64,000 nt of DNA from Chloridium humicola (Eukaryota > Ascomycota > Sordariomycetes > Chaetosphaeriales > Chaetosphaeriaceae): assembly GCA_027569505.1 (NCBI GenBank), contig JAPDFF010000101.1, positions 1-64,000 of the forward strand, given 5' to 3'. Position 1 is the first letter of the stretch. The number at the start of each line of letters is the position of its first letter. Of the stretch, positions 33,844 to 45,762 are shown piece after piece. Below the pieces are notes generated by a model. The model saw only the letters and a list, made by a program, of their open reading frames with translations, had not been told where the DNA came from and did not search any database. The translations under genes and the position numbers were made by a program.

Positions 33844-34144
33844 AGCAAGTTGTAACGGCGATCTTGAGATATGTGAGGGGGTCACAACAAGGCTGATGGG
33901 TCGTTATCGGTAGGAAACAAGAGTAAGAGTGACCAGCAGGTTGTAGGTAATCATCAAGTTACCCTACCTTATGCTACCGATTCGCCATCTGAGTTGACCG
34001 CTCCAGCGTGACGAGGCACTGGGCAGAACAGCCAGTACTGGCCCACAGCAGGCACGTTGTCCATGGTCCCAACTGACACAGCGATGTATTCGGGCCGTCT
34101 ATGGTAGTCTACAGTCCACCGCGCCGCCACCTCACACATCCCGC
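33844..34144. other. Spacer between chitinase relic and CCT2
   Basis: About 300 bases; 3' region of CCT2 on the minus strand. Nothing else recognised. Confidence 0.5.
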
Positions 34145-35924
34145 TCACTGCCTCTCCCGCCTTCTGGGAGCCGCTCTTATTATGTCGTCCACGCGGAGAA
34201 GAAGCTGTGGCAACAGCAGTTAGTATCGACAACCAGCACTTCATAAAATCATGGCAGGTCAAACTCACCTCAGCAGCCTCACTCGCCGACGACACGACCG
34301 CCTTCTTGAGCTTGTAGCTCTCAATGACGCCAAGCTCCCGCATATCCGCAATACCACCGCCTGGCGTCATCAGATCCAAACCGTAGTTCGACAGACCATC
34401 GTAGATGGCCTTACGCAGGCGCGCAACAAGATCACCAGAGTCCAGACCGGCGTTGTCCGCCAGGATGGTCGGCAGCTGGCGCAGGGCGACCGCGAACGCG
34501 GCTACGGCCATCTGCTTCTTGCCCTCAACGCGGGTGGCCGCTCCCTCGACGGCCTTGGCCATGACCATCTCGGCGCAGCCGCCGCCCAGGGTGGTGCGCG
34601 TCTCGATGACGGTCTGCGAGAGCACGGCGAGGGCGTCGTGCAAGCTGCGCTCGGCCTCGTCGAGCAGCTGGTCGGTCGCGCCGCGGAGGACGATGGTGCA
34701 CGCCTTGCCGGCGGCGACGCCGGAGAACTTGATGAGGGTGTCCTCGCCGATCATGATCTCCTCGATCAGGTCGCAGTGGCCCAGCTTGACCTGCTCCGGG
34801 TGGTCAAAGGTCGAGGTGATCTCGCCGCCAGTGACCAGGGCCAGGCGCTCGATGCCGTCGAAGTCGGCGTGCTCGATCGACATGATGCCGGCGTCGGTGA
34901 AGAGCTGCTCAGGCCAGTTGTAGATCAGCTGCCGGTTGATGAAGCAGTTGATGCCGTGCGCCTTGATCTTCTCGACCTTGGCCTTCATCTTCTCGCGCTC
35001 CGCCTTCTCGAGCTCGGCGAGCTTGCTGGTCGAGCTGACCTTGAGCCGTGCGCCAAAGATCTTGACCTTATCCGTGTCCATTGATGTATTGGCGACCAGG
35101 ATCTTGGCCTTCTCCAGGCGCTTGGGCTGGTTGACGCCAATCTTCTTATCGAGGATGAAGCCCTCGTCGAGGAAGGACTCGCAGAGCTTGCCGCCAGCCT
35201 TCTTGATGATCTGGATGTGGTTGAGGTCGGACGAGCCCTTCAACCGTAGGATGGCGTCGACGGCGAGCTTGGAGAAGTGGTCCCGGTCCTGGGCGAGGAC
35301 CTTGGAGCTAAGGGTTGTGCGGGCAATAGCAATGAGGTCCTTCTTGAATGCTTCAGGGTTCTTGCTGTGGTCCACCGCTGACGCCTCAAGCGCCTTCAAT
35401 GCCGCCTGGCTGGCTATCCGGTAGCCCTCGATGATGGTCTGGGGGTGGATCTTCTTGGCGACGAGCTGCTCGGCCTCGCGCAGCAGTTCGGCGGCCAGCA
35501 CGGCGACGGATGTGGTGCCATCACCGACTTCGTCGTCCTGAACCTTGGAGATGTTGACAAGGACCTTCGCGGCCGCGTTGTCGAGTGCGATAGACTTGAG
35601 GATCGTCGCGCCGTCGTTTGTGACCATGATCTCGCCCGTTGAGCTGGCCCCCTTTTGTCAGCGCGCATGACCCAGCAGCAGGGTCCCAGCATACGGAACA
35701 TACGCAGACTGGAGAATCTTGTCCATGCCCTTGGGGCCGAGTGTGCTCTTCACGAGGTCGCCGACGGCGATGGCGCCGACGAAGGCGGAGAGGCGGGCAT
35801 TCTCGCCCTTCTCCTGTGTGGTGCCCTCCTCAAAGATCTGGGTGGGGCTGAAGGAAGACTGCGGTGGTGTTAGCAGGGCCAGAGAGGATAGAAGAAAAGG
35901 CAATGGACGGTGGGAACACACCAT
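34145..35924 (-). CDS. CCT2: Chaperonin TRiC/CCT subunit beta
   Basis: One of eight subunits of the cytosolic ATP-driven chaperonin that folds actin and tubulin. Four minus-strand exons: 35924-35922, 35858-35704, 35643-34269 and 34204-34145, with introns of 63, 60 and 64 nt and frame kept, giving about 530 residues, the family length. The first coding exon is the ATG alone; the next begins SSFSPTQIFEEGTTQEKGEN. ATPase motifs DLVKSTLGPKGMDK, MVTNDGATIL and EVGDGTTSV are intact, and DKKIGVNQPKRLE and the LGGGCAEM-type segment place it with beta rather than other subunits. The last exon ends LLLRVDDIIRAAPRRRERQ. It is divergent from eIF3b across 582 bases. Confidence 0.95.
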
Positions 35925-36506
35925 GACGCCGGGTCGGGTATCTGGGGAAAACAGAAAGTCTATGGGCTGAGGTCCGCTGAAGCAACGGGTCCGTGATCAG
36001 TGATGGCGGGGAGGAGGGGCAGCAGCTCTGGGCCAGGCAGGCACAGCACCCAGCCAGCAGCCTTCACTTTTTGCCCAGCCCATGGCAAAATTTCCGGGAG
36101 CTCTCTCACCGCCTTTCTGCAGTTGGCAGCACCTGGCAGTCACACTTCGACCCGAGACTCCCATAGTCTGACAAAGGAGCTCAGAGTTTCTGTTATTTGG
36201 AGCTGCTTTAGGTTTAGATTTTATTTTCGGTACTTTTTTTCCAATTGGAATTCCATCCATCACAGTCCTGGATCTCAAGTTCTTGGGGACCATCAAGTCG
36301 AGGCAGACCCACTCTTTGTGCCAAGCGCAGGCTCTGTGTGGGGCGTTTTCTTTGATTCCCAGCCAGAACCCCACCAACTTCTGTGAAGCGCACAAAATCT
36401 CGTCAATTCTCCGACGTCGAAGACACCCCCCAGCCCCGCGGCAGCGCAACATCGAGAACAACCCCCGTTTTCGCCCCAGACCACCGATTCCAGCGATCTG
36501 CCCAGC
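35925..36506. promoter_or_regulatory. Shared divergent promoter region of CCT2 and eIF3b
   Basis: 582 bases lie between the two divergent start codons, so both promoters must be here. A palindromic CCAATTGG sits at 36241-36248 and contains a CCAAT box in both directions. The half nearest 36507 is C-rich leader. No TATA box is obvious. Co-regulation of two housekeeping genes for protein synthesis and folding is inference. Confidence 0.55.
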
Positions 36507-38911
36507 ATGGCGCCGTCTTTCGACCACCTCCGCGATGAGGACCTCGACGAGGACGATTTCGACATGGATGAGGTCGACATCTCGGATCTCCGCGAAAAAT
36601 ATGAGGTCCAGCTCGAGCAGGGCTACGACACCTTTGTCGTTGTCGACGGCCTGCCCACCGTCACCGAGGAGCAAAAACCGAAGCTCGTCAAGTTCCTGCT
36701 GAAGAAGCTGAACTCGGTCGGCAGGACCCGCGAGGACCTGATCTACATGCCCATGGGCGAGGATGGCAAGTCCCTGAGGTATGTGTGCACTTTGCGCATC
36801 CGCGCTGTGGCCGGCTTCCGGAGCATGTGAAGATAACCAGGTTTCGATCTTTGCAGCTTCGCCTTTGTCGAGTATTCTTCGGCTGCCGAGGCCGCCGCCG
36901 CCGTCCGCCAGCTCGATTCCGTCCCGCTCGACAAGAGGCACACCCTCCGCGTCAACAAGCTGACCGATGTCGACCGGTATGGCCGCGAAGGCCGCGTCGA
37001 GGAGGAGTACACGCCCCCCAAGATCGAGGAGTTCCAAGAAAAGGAGCACCTCCGGTCGTTCATGGCCGATCCGAGCGGGCGCGGCAGGGATCAGTTTGTC
37101 ATGTTCAGGGGGGAGACCGTGGGTGTCTTCTGGAACAACGAGAAGGACCAGCCAGAGGCCGCCGTCGACCGGCAACAATGGACCGAGACCTTCGTTCAGT
37201 GGTCGCCCCTGGGCACCTACCTCACATCAGTCCACGCGCAGGGCGTCCTGCTCTGGGGCGGCGCCTCGTGGACGAGGTTGAGGCGGTTCCCCCACCCCTT
37301 CGTCAACCTCATCGCCTTCTCCCCCAACGAGAAGTACCTGGTCACCTGGTCAAACCGGCCGATTTCGATCCCCGAGAGCGGCCACCCGGCCCTGACGATC
37401 GACGACGACGGCAAGAACTACGTGATTTGGGATATTGAGACCCAGAAGCCCCTCCGTTCGTTCGCCCAGCAGGACACCCCGGCCGCCGCTGTTGACGAGC
37501 AGGGCGTCAAGAAGGCTCCCAAGTTCCCCTGGCCCGCGTTCAAGTGGTCCGCCGACGACAAGTACGTCGCGAGGCTGAACCAGGGAACCTCCATCTCAGT
37601 GTACGAGTTGCCCAGGATGAACCTGCTGGACAAGACCGCCATCAAGATTGACGGCGTGATGGACTTCGAGTGGGCGCCCGCCACCCCGCGCCGGGACGGC
37701 GTCAAGACTTATGAGCAGCTGTTTTGTTTCTGGACGCCCGAGATTGGCAGCAACCCCGCGAGGGTTGGCCTGATGAGCATCCCCTCCAAGCAGATTGTCC
37801 GCTCCCTCAACCTCTTCAGCGTCTCAGACGCCAAGCTGCACTGGCAGTCTGATGGCGCCTACATCTGCGTCAAGGTTGACCGCCACTCCAAGTCCAAGAA
37901 ATCGCAGGCCACCACCCTGGAGATCTTCCGCGTCAAGGAGAAAGGTGTGCCCGTCGAAGTCGTCGATACCATCAAGGACACAGTTATCAACTTTGCCTGG
38001 GAGCCCAAGGGCGATCGGTTCGCCATCATCACGACAACGGAGCCCGTTGGCGCCACCGCCGTCCCCCCCAAGACATCAGTCGCCTTCTTCTGCCCCGAGA
38101 AGGCCAAGGGCAACGCGATCGGCAACTTCAAGCACCTGCGCACACTCGACAAGAAGAATAGCAACGCCATCTACTGGTCGCCCAAGGGCCGCTTCGTCGT
38201 CATCGCGACCGTCGCCAACACGCAGAGCTCGGATCTCGAGTTCTTCGACCTCGACTTTGAGGGCGAGAAGCCCGAGGGCGAGAAGGACCTCACGGCCAAC
38301 CTCCAGCTGATGAACACGGGCGACCACTACGGCATCACCGACCTGGAGTGGGATCCCTCGGGCCGCTACGTCGCCACCTGGGCGTCGGCGTGGAAGCACT
38401 CGGTACGTCACCCAACAGACACACCCCACGACTTGAAGACCAGTTTACTGACATGTCCCTGCAGATGGAGAACGGCTACCACCTCTACGACTTCAAGGGC
38501 GAACTCCTCCGCGAAGAGCCCATCGAGAAGTTCAAGCAGTGGTCGTGGCGCCCCCGCCCCGCCACCCTCCTCACCAAGGAGGAGCAGAAGCAGATCCGCA
38601 AGACGCTGCGCGAGTACTCGCGCGTCTTCGAGCAGGAGGACGCCGAGCGCATCAGCTCCGCCGACGTCGCGGTCGTCGAGCACCGCCGCCGCCTGCTGCA
38701 GGAGTGGTTCGCGTGGCGCGCCGCCATGGAGGAGGAGATCGCCGAGGAGCGCGCCGACCTGGGTCTGCCTGCTGATCCAGTTGCGGAGCTGCTGGCGAAG
38801 AAGGAGGCCGAGGCGAAGAAGGCCGCTGCGCTTGAGGAGGGCAAGGAGGAGCAGGTTGTGGAGGAGACGATGGAGGAGGTGCTGGAGGAGACGGAGGAGA
38901 TTGTTAACTAG
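36507..38911 (+). CDS. PRT1: Translation initiation factor eIF3 subunit b
   Basis: Scaffold subunit of eIF3, which recruits mRNA and the ternary complex to the 40S ribosome. Exons 36507-36778, 36857-38402 and 38465-38911 keep frame and give about 754 residues, normal for fungi. An acidic N-terminus (DLDEDDFDMDEVDISDLREK) leads to the RRM (residues about 40-125; FVVVDGLP and SFAFVEYSSAAEA). Then come the unusual beta-propeller blades, for example TFVQWSPLGTYLTSVHAQGV and ITDLEWDPSGRYVATWAS, and the conserved tail around YDFKGELLREEPIEKFKQWS with a final Lys/Glu-rich helix. The symbol follows yeast PRT1. Confidence 0.96.
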
Positions 38912-40268
38912 GAGGCTGCGACCGGACCGGCCGAGAGGGCTCGCGAGGCGTGGAGAGCGTGAAATGAATTTGAGATGTTTGTGCATGTTTTCTTTCCTGA
39001 ATTTTGTGTGCTTTTAGTATTGCGATAGGGGTCATCTGTTCTTTGCCTTGGAGCATGGTTCTGGGAAAGGAAACAGGGCCAAAAAGTTGGGCTTCGGGGG
39101 GTGATGCCGCTTAAAATGAGGGTGGTGGGCAAAATAGAAGCAAGAGCTGTCAGCATCTGGAAATTCACCCGTGCACGTTCACAATGTGCTTCGTCAAAGA
39201 GCGTGTGGATGGCAGGGCGTGGAATCGTGTATTTACATGTCTCGAGATCTTGATCAGCCAGAAGACAGTTTGACTTCCCATCAGAATGCCCTGCTTTTTT
39301 CACGTGTGTGCGCCGTGGACTGAACGAACACGTCAAGCACCCACTCGCTTTATTTGGCGCCGGCCTGGTCTATTGGAGCACAATATCTGTGTTAGCTGGG
39401 GGCTTTCTACGGCTAGTAATTGGGACCAAATTCCGGCCAGCAGAGTGCCCCGTGATGGCCAAAAACCCGGTTCTGGGTTTCTTGGTCCTGGGCCGGGGTT
39501 GTTGGAGGTTGTGAAATTGCGGAACTTGCCATTCGGTTCACCAAGCAGTGGAGTGGGGAGGCAGGACGCCCAAGGGTCGAGAATTAAGATAACCAGGTAC
39601 TAGATGTGCTGAAAATGCTGATCCACTTGTGTCTCGGGCATTGGGGCAAGAACAACTCCCTCAAGGCTTCCGTTAGACACAACAATGGACATGGTGATTT
39701 GGGTGCGTGGGTAATAGAGGTCTGCTTGGTGTAAGTCGAAGTGGGTCAGGGTGTCAAAGCTCTTTGTCCAGGTCACAAGAAAGGGATTGTCATGATGAGT
39801 TTTAAAGTAATTATTGTACTGGACTCAAGAGGCTATACCAGTCTCTAAGTTAGTCGAGTTGAACGAGAGGAACAAGAAGGACGGAGTCAGGTTGCCTGGC
39901 CCGAGGGTTGACAGAAAGGTTTGTTAAGGTCGACAGCGAGCTAAGTCTTCTATACGGGTGCTGGTTGGAAGCCAGTGGAAAGAAAGAGCAGTGATGTTCG
40001 CAGGCCCGGGTGTTCAAGCGCATCTCATGCCCCGTGCCCCAGGGTTTCGCGTTTCTGCCATCCCAAAAGGGACGAAATCTCGAGGGCCGGGAAGGTGGTC
40101 ATTAGGGTTTAAATTTCACTTCACGCCCTCCCACCACAAAACCCTCTCCTCCAAATCTTTCAAACCGCTCCACGCTCCCAACCTTGTTTCTATTTGTTTG
40201 CTTTTGCTTTCGTCTTTCGTTTCCCAACCCACCTCGGCAGTCCGTTTGTGGGTAACTGTACAGCGAAG
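38912..40268. other. Intergenic region
   Basis: About 1.36 kb. Covers the eIF3b 3' end and the upstream region of the decayed gene at 40269. No motif-bearing frame or clear repeat. CT-rich leader-like sequence at 40120-40260. Confidence 0.5.
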
Positions 40269-42347
40269 ATGCATCCCGTCCTTGAGCAAAACTTCGAGCT
40301 GAAAAAGGCCGGCAAAAGCGTCTATGACCTCCCGGGGGAGTATGACGCTCTCAAGCAAAAGCCTGCGGGCAAGATGCCATCCCGCCGTCGCTCCAAGCCG
40401 AACCTTGCCTATCCCCCGACCTCGACAAAGAATGACACCAGCGGAGAGGCTCTGAGGCGGGCTTTGGCGGGGGACAAGAAAAGACTTGAGGAACAAAGTC
40501 GCAACGCGAGTCGGATCCGCGAGATGCACGAGGTCGGTACATACCCGAGGTAGACAAACAAGCGAATCAGGTTGACAACCACACAGGCTCAGCGACTGCT
40601 CGCTCGCCACCAGCCAAGTAAATCGGCCAGTCGCCAATCCAACAGCAATTGAAACAATAATTCTTTGTCGCGTAACCAGGCGTCTGGCGGTCGCTGGAAC
40701 AACCAGTCGTCAACCAACCGCCGATCTACAAATCCTTCGCATCGCGGCCAGTCGTCTGGCAATCAACCACCCAACAATCGCACCACTGGCAGCCGTGTGA
40801 CCAACTCGGCACCACGTACCCGCTCGTTTAAAGGCAATTTATCCGACTCCAGCTCCTCCAAGAGCAGCCACGAAAGAAACTCCTCTGAGAACAGCTCCGC
40901 CAACTCCGGCTCCTCCGAGAGCGACTCCAACTCCAGCTCCCCCAAAAGCAGCTCCGCCGACCCCAGGTACTTCGAGAGCAGCTCCGACTGCAGCGCCTCG
41001 GACAGCAGCGTGTCAAGAGCCCGGCCACCCACCAGACGCGCACTTCGGCCCGTCGGTCATCTGTAGTCTCTCTGTCGAGCAGCAGCCCCGTCGTGCATCT
41101 TCGCCATGCCGCAAGCGACAGAAGAGAAAGGACGGCAGCAGCAGCAGCAAGGGCCGCAGCAAGAGCCGGGCTCGCTCGCCCCGCGTGAGGCAGGAGCCCA
41201 CGGACGATAAGGAGCAGCCCCCGGAACGCGCTGGCCACAGGCAAAGTCAAGATGAAGACCAGGACCAGCCGGATGGTACTCGAAACCAGCAGGACCAAAG
41301 TCAAGGCCTAGCCCAGAACGTGCCGGGGTAAAGCGGGCACTCGTGCGAGGATATCAAGGCCATGCTCAGCGGCATGATGAAGGAGGCTACGGAGGAGATA
41401 CGCCAGGAGATACGCGGGGAGATCCAGCAGGCCGGAGAGTTGTCGAATAGAACTGCTAGTTTCTGTGTCAAAACCGTGTTACGGGTCGGCGAGGATTTGT
41501 CGCGTTCGCAGCGGAAGATGAAACGGAAGGTGAGTAATTGTGAAGTGGGGGAAGATGGAGGCAGAGTGCTGACAAGGTTTTGTTTTAGTTGGACAAGATT
41601 GCCAGCGAGAAGAAGAAAAGGCCCCGGAAGCACAAAAAGTCCTGAGCGAAAGCTCGAAAGAGGCACATATCCGCTCTGCCTGAGGAGAAGGACGGCAACT
41701 CCAACAGCAGCGGTTCGGGTGCCGAGACCGGAAACATGTCCGCCCGAGTCGAGGGCCCCGCCCCGCAGCCCGTTCCAACGCCCCCAGTGCGGCAAATCTT
41801 CTACCCGTTGCGCCGTTTCCCAAAGCCGGTTAAAAAGAAAACACCATACGTCTCGAAGAAAAGTTACGCCAACACACCGCCGGCCTCCATCAATGTGAGC
41901 CCGGTGCCTAACCCGTTTCTCCCCAGAGTGGAGGAGGACTTGAAGCAGATTGCGATCCTCGAGAATCTCGATGAGTTGGGGCCCGAACAAGCCCAAGCGG
42001 CTTTCCGGGACGAAGTGGAATACAGGTTCCGGGAGCTCGAGGTGTAAAGGATGAGAAAAGAAGTGGAACAGGGTATCCGAGGGGAAGGGAATGTGGAGGG
42101 GGAGGAGCAGGTTGAAGATGTCCAACACACTCCTACCCGAGAAGAACAACAGAAGAAGGCCAGGAAGGCTAAGAAGGCCGAGCGGAAAGCTCTGCGCAAG
42201 GCCGAGAAGGAGTTTAGAAAGAAGGAAGAGCAGAAGACTCAGCGCAAGGCTGAGAAGTAGGCTAGAAAACAGCTGGAGCAGCAACAACGGAAGCTGCGGG
42301 GCACTGGCAGCGGAAGTATATGGGATCCAGTGATCCTGGATGATTGA
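40269..42347 (+). pseudogene. Decayed basic/serine-rich gene with five C-to-T-type stops
   Basis: Not a family I recognise. Start ATG 40269 (MHPVLEQNFELKKAGKSVYD), intron about 40533-40586, then a Ser/Asn/Arg-rich region, an RS/KR-rich region, an intron with good signals (41530-41588, GTGAGT, branch TGCTGAC, TAG), a Pro-rich part (PVPTPPVRQIFYPLRRFPK) and a Lys/Glu/Arg coiled coil to TGA 42345-42347. The frame is broken by TGA 40650, TAA 41329, TGA 41643, TAA 42045 and TAG 42258, and the protein text continues in phase after each. Every one becomes sense by T to C at the first base (CGA, CAA or CAG). Near 41010-41083 the frame also changes, by a weak intron (GTGTCA) or an indel. Likely a recent nuclear-protein pseudogene. 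Confidence 0.72.
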
Positions 42348-44260
42348 GGCCAAGTCAGCTGGAGCCGGGGGAGGAGAGAACACAGGAAATGTACCGTAAT
42401 GCGGAGAGTACACCTTCTAGAGTGTTCAAGTCTGAACCAATTCGAACCGTGATTCTATTCTTCTCGAGGCGTGCATCTGCCAAGCGATGGGTGCCGTTGC
42501 CAAGTCCCGGAGGCGCAGGGCTGCGGAAGCACCCGCCCCGGCGGTTTGCCGGGACCCGTTCGGGGGTGTGGTGTCCCGGCTCGGGAGGGGTGGGAGACCG
42601 AGACTCAGAGGCGTGTCCGGTGTCTGCGGGGCGGGATAGCTCCGCTGGGGATTCTTTTTGGCCTGCGATGCACTGTGATGCATGAACCGAGAAGTTGCAG
42701 AAAGCGATCATGGACGAAGGCAGGGATCCGCTCTCTTGGTCTCAACAAAACGGGCAGGGGGGTTTAGCGTCCCCCAACAAATCGCAACAGCTCCACTCTT
42801 TCACAGGCTGCTTGTGGAAATCCCTCGCTCCTGATTGGCACGGAATGACAGCAATCAAGAAGTTTTGAGACAACACCCAGACTCGAAAGACCTGTGCCTT
42901 GTCTTTCGGGCTGGAAAACTTCCTCAAAACCCAGGCCCAGCCCAGCGATTCCAAGTCGACACCCTCAGCGCCCCCGCGGTTTGAGCCAAAACTGAGCTTG
43001 TCCCTTGTAGGGATAGCCAGGGTCCACCGCTGGCCCACCACTGCCCTGCCGTCCAACGACAACACCCGCAAACGCGAAGATCTCCCCCAAGGAATCAATC
43101 CACCCCGTTCCAGAAGCAGTGGAAAAAATATCCTGACAGTCTCGCCATGCCTCACCTCGGCTCCCTCTGGTTTGCCTCCCACGACATCCGCCCACCCGTC
43201 TCGCCTTCCTGGCCGCACACAGCTCGCCGCGCGGCGAATCACTGGAGCAGAAGATGTTATGCAGATGCAAGGCGGGAAAACCAGAAAATGCAGCGGGAAG
43301 ATCACCACCTTGACGATAACCAGCGCCAGCTGGCCTCGTCCGATCGATGACGACCAATCGCATGGGCCTCGGCAAGACATTATGCCTGTGAGTCTGTCCA
43401 GTCGAGCGTGGGCACGGCGTCACCTTCACATGCCAGCAATCGGCCCTGGGCTGAGACATGGGTTGAACTCTCCGCCTCGGGGGTGGGGGGCGGTGAAAGT
43501 CTTTCCTCCGTTCTTGGCAGCCTGGGATCTCCGAAGAACGGGCTTGTTCCCACCCCGCTCGCGCGGGCCGACACTGGCTCAGACTGGGTGGTTCCGTTCT
43601 TGTGTTCCAGCTGTCGCCTTCCGCGTGGAGGGGGAGCGAGACACCGGCTTCGGTAGATCTGGTTGCGGTGGCCAACTCTCGGAAACAAAACGCTTTCTCG
43701 ATCCACGCAGGACAAGGCATTTCCGAGTTGCTATAGCTGTAGTTCGCTCTTAAGCCTGCCTCGCGGCCGGTCTCATGTTGTCACGCTGGTGTTCTTTGTG
43801 TATTGTGTTGTTCGTGCAAACGCTGGGAGCTGTCCTGCCGTGTCTCTCCTCCATTTCTTGTCACTGGGTGCGCTCGGATTGGCACCCGTTCCTGCCACAG
43901 TCCAGCCCGGAAAGACCCAAGTCCCAACAAATCCCCGAGAATCGACCCACGGGAAGGGACATCCACAAGAAATTTTCGAGACCCCTGGTCAGACGGAGGC
44001 AACTCCCGGCTTCTTTTTCTTTGCCTTGACCCCCACTTGCCCTTCTCACCCTATTTTCCCTTTCGTGGTCGATCGAGGTTCCTCTTGACGGTATGTAATT
44101 CGCAAATCGACATCTTTCTCCCCTCCCTCCGGCAGTCGCGCGCTTGGGAATCAGCCACAGGAGTACTAACTCGCCGGCACCCAGACCCTTTGCTGTGTCT
44201 TCAGAGAACACGGTGCACACTCCTCCCCAGGCCAATTGATCTTGTCAAAGATCAAGCATC
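42348..44260. other. Long upstream region of the desaturase gene
   Basis: About 1.9 kb. A 285-codon frame on the plus strand (42899-43753) overlaps frames of 212 and 251 codons on the minus strand; none shows domains, start context or splice sites. The desaturase leader lies at the right end and includes a probable intron, listed separately. Confidence 0.5.
44101..44230 (+). other. Probable 5'-leader intron of the desaturase gene
   Basis: GTATGT donor at 44101, a CTAAC branch-like site near 44166 and a CCCCAG acceptor ending at 44230, 30 bases before the start codon. All three signals match the coding introns in this window. Leader introns are common in fungal desaturase genes. Confidence 0.6.
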
Positions 44261-45762
44261 ATGGCTCCCGCGGCCACATCCAGCCTCCCGGCTGCCAACA
44301 AGCCGTTCCTGAGGAGGAACGTCACCTCGACCACCGTCGACTCGGACACCAGCGCCGTCGTCTCGCCCATGGACTCGCCCCGTGCGTCAGCTTCGTCCAC
44401 CTCGCTGTCCTCGCTGGCTTCCGAGGATGTCGCCCCGGCCGCTAAGTACGGCAAGCTGATCGACACGTACGGCAACGAGTTCGAGGTGCCCGACTTCACC
44501 ATCAAGGACATCCGCGATGCCATCCCCAAGCACTGCTACGAGCGCTCCGCCATCCGCAGTCTTGGTTACGTGGCCCGCGACATGGTGTACCTCGCGACCA
44601 CCTTTTTCATCTGGAACAAGTTTGTGACGCCAGAGTACATTCCTTCCCAGCCCCTGCGCGTCGTCCTTTGGGGCGTCTACACCTTCCTTCAGGGTCTCTT
44701 CGGCACCGGTCTCTGGGTCCTTGCCCACGAGTGCGGCCACCAGGCCTTCTCGCCCTCGTCCAAGCTCAACAACTTTGTCGGCTGGGTCCTCCACTCTGCG
44801 CTGCTTGTCCCGTACTTCAGCTGGCAGCTCAGCCACAGCAAGCACCACAAGGCCACCGGCAACATGGCCCGCGACATGGTGTTCCTCCCCAAGACCCGCG
44901 AGATGTACGCCACCCGCATCGGCCGCATGGTCCACGAGCTCTCGGAGCTGACCGAGGAGACCCCGATCGCCACTCTCATTCACCTGGTCGGCCAGCAGCT
45001 GATCGGCTGGTGGAACTACCTCCTGACCAACGTCACCGGCCACAACAACCACGAGCGCCAGCGCGAGGGCCGCGGCAAGGGCAAGCACAACGGCTACGGC
45101 GGTGGCGTAAACCACTTCGACCCCCGCAGCCCGCTGTACGAGAACCGCGACGCCTCGTACATTCTGCTCAGCGACCTCGGTATCGGCATCACCGCCACCG
45201 CTCTGGTCTATCTCAGCAAGACGTACGGCTGGTCCAACATGTTTGTCTGGTACTTCCTGCCCTATCTCTGGGTCAACCACTGGCTCGGTAAGTCGTAAAG
45301 AGTCCCTGACAGTTCGGACGCACGGAAATGCTAACAAGGGTCTTCCCAGTCGCCATCACGTTCCTGCAGCACACCGATCCCACGCTTCCCCACTACACCG
45401 AGGAGGAGTGGAACTTTGTGCGCGGCGCCGCTGCCACGATTGACCGCGAGTTCGGCTTCATCGGCCGCCACCTGCTGCACGGCATCATCGAGACGCACGT
45501 CCTGCACCACTACGTCAGCACCATCCCCTTCTACAACGCCGACGAGGCCAGCGAGGCCATCAAGCCCATCATGGGCCGCCACTACCGCGCCGACACGGAG
45601 GAGGGCTCCATCGGCTTCATCAAGGCCATGTGGAAGAGCGCCCGCTGGTGCCAGTGGGTCGAGCCCACCGAGGGCGCCGAGGGCCCCGCCAAGGGCGTCC
45701 TGTTCTTCCGCAACCGCAACGGTCTGGGCACTGCCCCGGCCAAGATGAAGCCGGTCGCGTAA
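44261..45762 (+). CDS. Delta-12 fatty acid (oleate) desaturase
   Basis: Introduces the second double bond, turning oleate into linoleate on phospholipids in the endoplasmic reticulum. Exons 44261-45287 and 45350-45762 (62-nt intron, GTAAGT donor, CTAAC branch, CAG acceptor) give about 479 residues. The three di-iron histidine boxes are intact: HECGH at residues 156-160, HSKHH at 192-196 and HVLHH at 392-396. Hydrophobic segments between them fit four membrane passes. The Ser-rich N-terminal 60 residues and the YGNEFEVPDFTIKDIRDAIP entry are typical of ascomycete delta-12 enzymes. An omega-3 (delta-15) desaturase is the alternative, since the two share these boxes; the N-terminus favours delta-12. 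No cytochrome b5 domain is fused. Confidence 0.93.

Noticed and set aside
34251..35084. 277-codon plus-strand frame inside CCT2
   Set aside because: Antisense shadow of a strongly conserved chaperonin exon.
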